Positions 1 through 9,184 of a stretch of DNA of 64,000 nt are shown here, piece by piece. How positions within the stretch are numbered: position 1 is the first letter of the stretch; each line of letters opens with the position of its first letter. The translations under genes and the position numbers were made by a program. Source of the DNA: Echinometra lucunter (Eukaryota > Echinodermata > Echinoidea > Camarodonta > Echinometridae); assembly GCA_029962745.1 (NCBI GenBank), contig CM057169.1, forward strand, positions 19,315,661-19,379,660. The letters run 5' to 3'. Below the pieces are notes generated by a model, which was not told the origin of the DNA, did no database searches, and saw only the letters and a list, made by a program, of their open reading frames with translations.

Positions 1-463
1 TATGTTGAATATATGCACTGAGATGGAACCCCAATACACAAATCAAAATCTCTCTTATGGTGATTGGTACACTGTGAACAGTTTCAAACACAAGTTGAAA
101 AAACTTTCCTCTTGGTTTCACAATGGGTAGAAGGCAGATATGGCATATTTTTGACCATTTGTTAGCTTCTGAATAGTGTTCAAGATACATCATCATTGTT
201 TCTTTACAGTAATAATAATAGTAAGCATTTAGTACACTCTCCATAGTAAACTATATCACAGCGTTAGCATGAAATGAGAAATAAGATACAAGAATTTAAA
301 TTACGGTCAACGTCTATCCTATTACAAGGGGTCTCCCGATTTCCCTCTTCACCATTTCTTTCCAGGTAGTCCTTGGTCTTCCCTTTCCCCCTGTGCCATC
401 CACTTCCAGATCCTACACTTATTTTCACAGGCTCAACAAACCATCACCAGCGACATACAGATG

Positions 464-690
464 CAGAGCTGCCAATTAGTAGGCTTTTATCCTATTTAGT
501 AGGATTTTTGAGGGGAATATGACACGGAATAGGATTTTTCCCATTGAAATAGGATTTTTGAAACTTGTAAGAATGATTCTTTTTACTGTTGGATGTTTCA
601 AAATTTGAAACAAATAGGATTTTTACCTTGAAAATAGGATAAAAAGAAATAAAGAATAGGATTTTTTCCCACTTGGGGTTGGCAGCTCTG
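464..690. mobile_element. MITE with CAGAGCTGCCAA ends and 6-bp target duplication
   Basis: The ends are inverted repeats (CAGAGCTGCCAA at 464 and TTGGCAGCTCTG ending at 690). The element is flanked by a direct 6-bp repeat, CAGATG, at 458-463 and 691-696. The interior repeats the motif ATAGGATTTTT many times. It lies in the UPF3 intron, 45 bp before the exon at 736. A relative with the same ends and its own 6-bp duplication is at 31016-31533. No transposase is encoded. The superfamily is uncertain because a 6-bp duplication is not the usual hAT length. Confidence 0.8.
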
Positions 691-735
691 CAGATGCCTT
701 GTATTACAACCATGGATATTGTTATTCTTTTCCAG

Positions 736-3700
736 CTTCTAAAGAAACCAGCAGCTGAGACCAGTAAAGAAGAATCTGCCAGCAAGTCGTCAGACTCACA
801 GTCAGAGAGAGAGAAGAAGAGAGATTTGGAGAAGGGCAGAGACAGAGACAGAGAGAGGGAGAGAGACAGAGACAGGGACAGGGAAAGGGAAAGGGAAAGA
901 AATAAGGAGAGGGAGAAGGCCAGGGAAAGAGAACGAGAGAAGGAGAGGAATAGGGAGAGGGACAAGAACCGTGATACTGGAAAGGACAAGAAGAGAGATG
1001 CGCCGACTGGCAGACATCAAGATGGTCGTAATTCAAGGTCGGTTCCTACTTTTTAAAAATCTTTATTCATCATGACATATATTTGTCCACTCTCACATTA
1101 CTGTATCTGTTTCACATAGAAGTTCGGAAAGGAGTTCCATTCACTTCAATTCATTCATTTCAAAAAGGTTTATTAAGAAATGAATGTCCCAGCAATTATA
1201 CCGCATTTCCCATAATTTGTACATAACAGTGTAAATCAGTTTTAAGACAGTTCAATGGAATTGGAAAAAAGATTAAAGGCATTGGTTAACATTGTTATTT
1301 AAAAAAAAAAAAAAACTCATTTTGCTACTTGAAAATGGGATAAACATAAGGGTTATAGTCTAAAAATGCTAGTCTGAAAGTTTCAAAGTGTAATATCTAC
1401 AGGAAGTATTTTTAAATATTAGAAATGTGAAGCAATGTTTGAAAAATATATTGGGTTGGTCAGACTAGACATGAGGAGTGCACATGCGCACATGGCTCAA
1501 CAGACCGTATTGTGTGTATTGGCGTATCACGCAGAGGGAGGCAGATAGCGCTATATTTTAACTTGAGCAAAAAGGTCCTCTTAATGTCTCTGAGACTAAA
1601 AATAATAAAATTGGGGTTTGTGTCTTACTAACAGCTTTTCATTCCAAATTATTGTTGGTTTCAGGTTTTTTTCGAGTACCAATACAAGTACTCATAGACA
1701 TGTTTCATCTTAGTTTGAGAATTTTGTATATCGGCTGCTCACAAAGTTAGCCAATGCCTTTAATAAAATGATACATTAAACTTTAGAATAAAATATACGT
1801 AAAGATCTAAAATCATTAATTCCACTGAGCATATGAGATGAATCCCATGGTACTGTGTAAAAAACACAGGGCTTCATTGCCTACAGTAAATTGAAATGGC
1901 TTGATATGATATGCAGATCTGGGGACTCCTACAACGACAGAGCGAGGGATCAGGACGTGAAAGGAGGACGGAGGGATGAGCCAAGGGATGGAGGAAGGAA
2001 GGATAGAAACAGAGGCAATCAGAGAGAAGATGTGAAATCTGCTCGGGATAGGCCTAGAAAGGATGATGGGTGAGTTGAAGGAATGTGTACTAGTAGTTGT
2101 GCAGATTCTACAACACATACTTCGATGACATTTGCTTAACAGTCTGTCTCCTGTACTAACCATACTACTAACCATACTAACCCTGATCTAAAGTTCCCAG
2201 TTTTTCGTTTTATAAAATGACAATTCCGTGTTCTTTGGTGTTCTAAACTTCAAATTCCGTGTTCTTCGGTGACATGTACAAAACATGTGATAAAGTGATT
2301 GTAAATAGTAAAAATCTTAGAAAAACGTAAGTTACCCTAATATACACGCAATGCAGTATGCAGATAAAGCTTGGTGAACACACACTAAACACTGCGACCA
2401 GGTTTGATCCAGATTTTCCGCCTGTGCACGGTTTTGTTTTATTGGATTTTGCTTGGTTTTTCACTGTATTTTTCGGAATTCAAATTTTTTGGGCCTGAAA
2501 AGTTGTGTTTTCCGTGAAATTCCCTGAATTCCGTATACTTCCCGAATTCCATGAAATTTTTCCGGTTTCTGTGTGGCGGAAAACTGGAGACTTTACCCTA
2601 ACCCCTTCCCCTAATTCCTAATCCACAATCCCCAGTCCTAAACATAACCTCCAACCCAGTTACAAGCTGTCCTTAACCCTGTGATACAAATGTTGCTTGA
2701 GTAAATATCTAGTCACAGCTTGTGCAATGTAGGGGCTTGTTTTTTGTCTTTAATCTGAGAGACAAAACTAAAGTGTGATTATACCTGTGTAAAATTTCCG
2801 ATGTGATGTTCTGTAATTCTCTATGAAGAATTAAGAAATTTTATTATAATTTGATGCTTACATATAATTTATGTTAAAGACGTTCAAGCGTAGGCTTTTA
2901 TGGGGAGTGGATCATAATGTGCTGACACCAGACTTTGTGAAAAGCACTGGAAACACCTCTAATAGAGCTACATTTCCGGAGCACAGCAAAACAAGCTGTC
3001 CCACCATAGACAGGATAAACATTCTTCGGCCTGCTTCGGGCATTCTCGGGCCAGGGAAAGTGAGATAATAACTTTGCCATGTGGGGCAAAGGATGGAATA
3101 TACAGAGCATTACATAAGGTCTGTTGGTCATAAAACTCATAGTGATGGACAACACCTGTTACTGAGTAAGCACCCATGGTGTCAAATTCCCCATGAAAGG
3201 CCACGACTGAGCATCCTTAACCCATTCATGACAGGAATTATTTAAAGCCTAATTTGATCAGCTTTTATTCTTCAAATTGGCAACACCAACATTTTTATTT
3301 TATTGCTACATTTTATTTATAAAATGTCATGCATCAGAAATGAATATAAATTGACAGAAATTATGATAAGTCAAAAAGTTGCCAATTTGCAGGGGAAAAC
3401 AGTGATTTTAAACTTTCTATCACATTGCCAATTTAAGGATTTTAATGCTTATTTTCCTTTAAAAAATTTTCAGCATCAAACAATGAATATTGATGCAACC
3501 AAAATGGGCACAGTTTGTGTAGAATTTTTTGCTCTTTCTGCTCATGTATTTGGTATGATTTTTAGGGCTTTGCATCAAAAGATATTAGGCCAAACCACAA
3601 AATGTGGACCTCTGTCACGAATGGGTTAATTTGAGAAAATGTTGTTCACCTTTGCCAGTGGAATCGATTTGAAATTCATCATCATACAGGTACAAGGATG

Positions 3701-5870
3701 AGAAGAAGGGAGATAGTGGGAGACTGCGACGTGACTCGGACCAGGGTAGAGACAGACAGCAGGATGGATGGAAAGGCAAGGACAGAACAGATGACAGGAG
3801 GAGAGAAGAGAGGGGAGGAGGAGGAAGAGATGCTGGAAGACAAGGGAGCAAGGAGCCAGACAGGAAGACTGAGAGACTAGATGATAGGGATGGAAGGAGG
3901 GATGGGAGGGGTGGTGGAGGGGGGAGTGGTGGAAGTAGTAGAAGAGAGAAAGGTCAAGCAGCTGATAGTAAGAAAGATGAATCGACATCGTCATCGACGT
4001 CGAGCCTGGCTTCGTCATCGGCCCAAGACAAGCCATCGGCTCGTGACAAGGATGGCAAGAAGGACGAGAAAGCAAAGAGTGAAACAGGGGAGAAGCGGGA
4101 GGAGAGGAAACCACAGAGAATAAGGAATAAGGTAATTTGAACTGTCAGTTTAACCCATTCGTGACAGGAATTATTTAAAGCCTAATTTGATCAGCTTTTA
4201 TTTTTCAAATTGGCAACACCAACATTTTTATTTTATTGCTACATTTTTCTTATAAAACGTCATGTATCTGAAATGAATATATTAAGTTGACAGAAATTAT
4301 GATGAGAAGTCAAAAAGTTGCCAATTTGCAGAGGAAAACGGTGATTTTAAACTTTCTATCACATTGCCAATTTAAGGATTTTAATGCTTATTTTCCTTTA
4401 AAAAATTTTCAGCATCAAACAACGAATATTGACGCAACCAAAATGGGCACAGTTTGTGTAGAATTTTTTGCTCTTTCTGCTCATGTATTTGGTATGATTT
4501 TTAGGGCTTTGCATCAAAAGATATTAGGCCAAACCACAAAATGTGGACCTCTGTCATGAATGGGTTAAAATATTGACGTAAAGATAATGGGATTGAATCC
4601 AGCCCAAACTGATGAATCAAGCCTTTGTTGCAAGTTAACATACTGTTCTATATATGCAGGCCACATGCACGTTATAGTGGAAACACTCTGCCCATTGAAT
4701 AGGATGTTACATGAAGCCTTTTTGAGTTATATCATCTATGTGTTTAAAAACCTGCTTTACTTTTTGTGAAAGAGTATTGGGGAAAGACAGTTAAGTTTCA
4801 TTTTATTGTACCTTCCCAGGTACAGTGGATGCCAAAATTGGATAATATTTTATGCCCAAGTTATAATGAAAAATTACAATTATGATATGGATTATGAGCA
4901 TTTTCTTGAAATTTCATGAAATTATTGGCATGTTAGTACCACAAGCATTAATTGCATCTTTTTCTGGAACAGGATTGTCCCATGTCCTATGTCCCTTGTC
5001 CTGTAATAGTGCTATATTTAGGGTAGTGGTGGCTGTTCCTCTTGAAAATGTTGTTAGCACTGAAATTGATATCGACATTATCACACATCATTGGAAATTG
5101 ATAACAGTAACGAGTGTAATCATTACTATTACTCTGATGATTATTTTCATTAATTCATTATCATCCATATCATTATAACAATACCTTCTATTATCATTAA
5201 CACTATCATGACTATTATTTTCATTATTATCATTATCATCATTATTACTATTAATTTGATTATTATCATGATTATTATTACTTCTGTAATAAGTAATAAT
5301 ACTTCTTCTTTCACTTTTCTTTCCTTGCTACAGGATCGTCCAGCCATTGCCCTTTACCAGCCAGGTCAAAGGGCGTTGGTCAGGAAGAAGAGCGAAGAGG
5401 AGGCAGCAAAGGATTCTGATTCCTCCAGGGCGAGCGACAGCAAGGAGAAAGTGGAGGTTCCTCGCAGCGGGAGCAGCTCCTCTCTGAAGAGCGAGAAATC
5501 GGATGGAGGGAAGGGACAAGGAGGAGGAGGAGGAGGAGGAGGAGGGAGGGATGGAGCTGCAGGGAGTAGAGAAGGAGGGGGAAGGGGAGGAGGAGGGGGT
5601 AGGGACAGGGGTGGAGGTAGGAGGGACCAGGGTAAAGAAAGTGGGAAGGGGGCAGATAGGGACAGGTATGGTGGTAGGGACAGGGGAAAAGATGGGACCT
5701 GGAAAGGAGCGGGAGGAGAAGGAAGAGGTGGCGGAGGAGGAGGAGGAGGAGGGGGAGGAGGAGGAAGGAAAGATGGTGCATCTTCTGGAAAGAGCTACAG
5801 GGACGATAGACCCAGGGATAGGGGTAAAACTGATAACTCTGCCAGTAAGAACCAAGATAAAAAGGAATAA
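736..5870 (+). CDS. UPF3: UPF3 (regulator of nonsense transcripts 3), 3' part, four exons
   Basis: Exons 736-1037, 1917-2069, 3690-4131 and 5334-5870 join in consistent phase (302+153+442+537 nt) to give 477 residues and a TAA stop. Earlier exons, including the UPF2-binding RRM-like domain known for this family, lie upstream of the window. The first exon encodes a long Arg/Glu/Asp-rich stretch and the next two a charged, Gly/Arg-rich segment. The junction of the last two exons encodes RIRNK-DRPAIALYQPGQR, which matches the exon-junction-complex-binding motif of UPF3A/UPF3B. After it comes a tail of about 160 residues rich in Gly, Arg and Ser, ending in KKE. Known role of the family: it links UPF2/UPF1 to the exon junction complex in nonsense-mediated decay. 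The 1037 donor (AG|GTCGGT) is weak and is the least certain boundary. Confidence 0.9.
2191..2593. mobile_element. Possible MITE with AAGT..CCAGTTTT ends
   Basis: Imperfect inverted ends (AAGTTCCCAGTTTTTCG at 2191 and CGGAAAACTGGAGACTT ending at 2593) bracket AT-rich DNA with repeated ATTCCGTGTTC-like and GAATTCC-like words. No clean target duplication is visible. It sits in a UPF3 intron and has no coding capacity. The following 2594-2690 is CCCTAA-like, C-rich filler. Confidence 0.5.
3221..3625. mobile_element. piggyBac-like MITE, copy 1
   Basis: The element begins CCCATTCATGACAG and ends CTGTCACGAATGGG. It is flanked on both sides by TTAA (3217-3220 and 3626-3629), the target site and CCC/GGG end pattern of the piggyBac superfamily. 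It ends about 60 bp before the UPF3 exon at 3690. It is nearly identical to the copy at 4154-4564, in the same orientation. It encodes no transposase. Confidence 0.85.
4154..4564. mobile_element. piggyBac-like MITE, copy 2
   Basis: It has the same ends and interior as the copy at 3221-3625, flanked by TTAA at 4150-4153 and 4565-4568. It begins 22 bp after the last base of the UPF3 exon ending at 4131, so that exon lies between two direct copies. The flanks differ from copy 1 and each copy has its own TTAA pair, which points to independent insertions rather than one duplicated block. Confidence 0.85.
5105..5300. repeat. ATT/ATC-rich simple repeat before the UPF3 last exon
   Basis: Degenerate ATTATC/ATTATT microsatellite filling the end of the intron, just before the polypyrimidine tract and acceptor of the exon at 5334. 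Open frames here are Ile/Met runs with no coding meaning. Confidence 0.8.
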
Positions 5871-6240
5871 TAAACTGCTGAACATGGCATTTTATGTAGA
5901 AATTCAAATGTTTTATTCTAGTATATGCGTTGAGTTTTTAAAAGAGTTCATTGTCATTAAATGACTTCTACCCTGTTATTTATATGCTCATCTTTTACAA
6001 ATTATATGTTTTTCCTTTATTCCCCACTTTCTCTCTCTCTTTCTCTTTCTTAACATCATATTATGTAGTTAAGAGCAATCAACTTGTCAGACTCGACCTC
6101 TTCTCTCCCTTTTGCTAGGTCGTCAGTGTTGCGAATATTGATAATTCCCAGTGGCCAGTTCATGATTTTCTTCATGTGGCCTATGTAATGTCAATGATAG
6201 GTAGAGAACACTGTTTAGTAGGTGTAAACATGTAATAATT

Positions 6241-6318
6241 TGTCATCAGGGGGAAAACAGGAGCTCACATTTGTGCTGTTGTCATCAGGGGAAAAACAGG
6301 AGCTCACATTTGTGTTGT
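6241..6318. repeat. 39-bp tandem duplication
   Basis: Two adjacent 39-bp units, each starting TGTCATCAGGGG, almost identical (6241-6279 and 6280-6318). They lie in the non-coding stretch after UPF3. The rest of 5875-6443 is AT-rich and may hold the UPF3 3' untranslated region; an AATAAA overlaps the stop codon at 5869-5874. Confidence 0.8.
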
Positions 6319-6447
6319 ATGCATTTATTCTGTAATTGTGAAGTGCTTCAGTTTCACAAAATACATGTACATGTATATGGCAAAGCAGCAAATAATCACA
6401 TACATATTAAGTCCATTTCTGTGGTAACAGGTTTCATTTATGGTTAA

Positions 6448-6856
6448 CCCATAGAAGTACAGAGCTTTTTAGAGGTCTAAATAAATCATCTTCAATCCTT
6501 AAATTGGCAACGACTATTATTTTTTTCCACTCTTACATAGTTTGAAAAAAATAGATATCGATATAACATGAACCAAAATGAATTATGATTGTAAAATTTA
6601 AGCGGAAACTGCCTGTTTGAACATGGAAATAGGGATTATATAATATTCACTGTGTTGCCAATTTAAAGACTTTAATGATTAGTTACATTTAAACTGCTCT
6701 AATTCGAAAACGCAACATCATACTGCACTGAAAATGGACTCAAAATTTTCAGTGAATTTTTCTCTTTCTACTCATGTATAATGTGTCATGCCCAGCATTC
6801 TGGACCAACAGATACTGCCAAAGCGTCTCCTAAAGGAGACACTGTACGTCTATGGA
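6448..6856. mobile_element. Diverged TTAA-flanked MITE related to the UPF3 intron pair
   Basis: Begins CCCATAGAAGTACAG and ends CTGTACGTCTATGGA, between TTAA at 6444-6447 and at 6857-6860. Interior words such as TTAAATTGGCAACG and GTTGCCAATTTAAAG recur in the elements at 3221 and 4154, so it looks like an older cousin in the same piggyBac-like group. Between 6861 and 7912 I see only unique AT-rich DNA with no gene. Confidence 0.65.
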
Positions 6857-7914
6857 TTAAGCTATTGAGCATGATTTGATTTCAGTATAACAAACATTTT
6901 CCATTATCCTGGGCTAGGTATTCAACAGGTTAATAGAATTTTGTTACCAATTTACATAAAAAAAAGAAATGGATTTTGTAGAGTGCTTTTTACAGATGTA
7001 ATTTTTGACACTTATCCAATAAATGTAGTGAGCAGTTACATTGTAAAAATTGAAATGAGTTTCAGCTAACTTCACAGTGAAAGGGTTAGTAGAAGTTGTT
7101 TGTGAATGTCAGCAGTCATTAAAGTAAGTGCAATACTGTCACTATAGTACCTTTGCCTTACTTGTGAGAACTTTTGTTTGTTATCCTCTGGGAGATTATT
7201 CGCTAACTGGAATGACGCATTACCAGTTAGCTGTCACTCTAGTAAAAGTAATAGGCAGCTTCATTGACATTGTATAGCTAATAAAAGCTACAGGCATTGA
7301 GCCATCCACTTTTCTGGTCATGCCTTTGTAATACTTTGTTGTTCTTACATTGTTGAAACTTTATGTAAAAGGGCTGGCCCGATAAACATGTAATGATAAC
7401 TCTAACTATAAATCATTCCCAGTTGGTTTTTAGTGTTCCAGCCATTGCTAATGGTCCCACATCACAGAGTTTTCCTGGAATGGTGGCATGTTTAACACCT
7501 TTTTGTGCACTTCAAATTCAGGAGACTTATTTGGAATGCTTTTAAATAGAGTTTATAGTTGTCATTAACTGCATCAGTTTAGGTTTAATAAAGCTTGCAC
7601 ACTCAAAGGAAGTTTGGTACTGTACGAGTTGTATTCTCAACTTTTTAATCTTTCATATGCTATCAGCCTTTTACTTTCACCTTTGACCTGTTCAGTTCCA
7701 TTGTAACAACAGTAATGGTTCTGAAGTTATCAAATATTTTCCAAGATATTGACTCTTTTATACCTGTGTGACCTTTGAATTCTATTATAAATGCCAAATC
7801 TTATAACTTTGATCTTTTTATGCATGTAGTACACTAAGTATAGGCAAAGTTTAGAATGTGGTTTCCATTATAAGTGTGGAGTAGAGTAATACACATGTAG
7901 AGGGATATATGATA

Positions 7915-8221
7915 CAATGGAAACGTGGTATAAAGAGATCTGGGGGGTGTAACATAAAGAGATACAATCAATCTTACGATCAATTTTAACTCTTCTGTAG
8001 GCCCACAAGGTTTGCCGTAGACTTATGATTGATATCAATCGTAAGATTGATTGTGTTTTTTATGTTACAGGGCCCAGCTGATATAACAATATTCTTGATA
8101 CAATATTCCGGTCCCAGCTCTTTATATTCTTTTTTTTTTTTTACCCTGATATAACCAGATTCCTGCTATAACAAGGGAATTTTGATGGTCCCAAGGACCT
8201 TGTTATACTGAGTTTCCACTG
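7915..8221. mobile_element. TA-flanked mariner/pogo-like MITE with a nested insertion
   Basis: The ends are CAATGGAAACGTGGTATAA and TTATACTGAGTTTCCACTG, flanked by TA (7913-7914 and 8222-8223). TA duplication and CAGTGGAAAC ends fit the Tc1/mariner/pogo superfamily. A second palindromic element (about 7944-8074) interrupts it. Relatives are at 24082, 28272, 31233, 38175 and 51118. Confidence 0.75.
7944..8074. mobile_element. Small palindromic element nested in the TA-flanked MITE
   Basis: Inverted ends (GGGTGTAACATAAA and TTTATGTTACAGGGCCC) plus inner arms CAATCAATCTTACGAT / ATCGTAAGATTGATTG form a hairpin of about 130 bp. Removing it restores the GATCTG/GATATAAC continuity seen in sister copies of the outer element. 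It is therefore younger than its host. Confidence 0.7.
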
Positions 8222-8223
8222 TA

Positions 8224-8400
8224 TTAATCAGAGAGAAAGCTTAGAGAGAGAGAAAGAGAGGCAGAGGAGAGGAGAGAAGGAGAGAAGGAGAAAAATAGGG
8301 AGTGAGAGAGTGGGTGAGGAAAAGAGATTATTCCAGGAGGGTGTGTGATAACTAAAGAGGATCATTTTCTGTTGGAGTTTAATGATGATAAAACATGTCT
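8224..8400. repeat. GAGA-rich simple sequence
   Basis: Purine-rich AGAGAG/GGAGAA sequence (mostly 8228-8310) directly after the MITE. No gene is visible. Confidence 0.6.
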
Positions 8401-9046
8401 GCATTGTCCTAAACATCTTATAGTGCAATTTAGAATCCCTGGGAGAATTTGAGTGCATAGATAACAGATAAAAGTTTGAGAAGATGACAAGCACAGAAAG
8501 TGAGAGAGATGCAAAAAAGATATCCTTCCCTTTTTCTTTAAAAAAGAGTGTATTTTGCATTTGTGAAAAAGGAGTATCTGTGCTGTACAGCAACATCATT
8601 TCAGAAGAAAAACAGAAAAAGAAAGTATTTAAAAGGACTGCATGCTTACATGCCTTAACTTGCGTGCAAATTCGGTTGGCGCGCGCCATAGGATGGTGCA
8701 GCCATAGGGTGCAGCGAAGATAAGCAAGGGCAAGATCATTGAGTTCGTTGGGCAAGATCCACGAAAGGGACTTCCCCTGAAGAACTAGTCTTTTTCAAGA
8801 CATTACTCTATCTGTGAATAACTGTGAAGCATTAAAAAAACCATTTCTTCAACCTTTATAAATAGAATATACTTACACAATATTATTTGTGGTGTAGATA
8901 TAATTTGCATAAAATTGTTATATCGAAAACAAATTTAGCTAATGAAAAAAAAATCAAAAGAAAGTTTTTATTATTAAAATAGAAAAGTAGCTGAATTAAG
9001 ACAATATACGCTTTCCCAATTCCACGTGCACTCACTGCCCGTGGAA

Positions 9047-9184
9047 ATGGACCAACAACTCATCGAAAATGCTAGCAAACTTTTGCAGCAAAATCTGCAT
9101 GAAGTGACTTCAGAGCAGTCGTCGAAGTTGCTAGCCAGGCAATCGACGGAATATTCGGTTGACAACCTAATTTTCTCCGGCAAA
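9047..9184 (+). CDS. PELP1: PELP1 first coding exon, upstream copy (1a)
   Basis: 46 codons from ATG at 9047 to the donor AAA|GTAAGT. The frame runs on upstream only through non-ATG codons, so 9047 is the first in-frame ATG. The phase fits the acceptor at 14993 (codon boundary). Its upstream sequence is not interrupted by the foldback element, unlike the second copy. The intron to exon 2 would cross the 500-N gap and the second copy. Confidence 0.75.

Noticed and set aside
492..1036. Ser/Leu-rich minus-strand frames opposite the first UPF3 exon
   Set aside because: Shadows of the Arg/Glu-rich plus-strand exon; similar shadows occur opposite 5334-5870 and 27254-27883.
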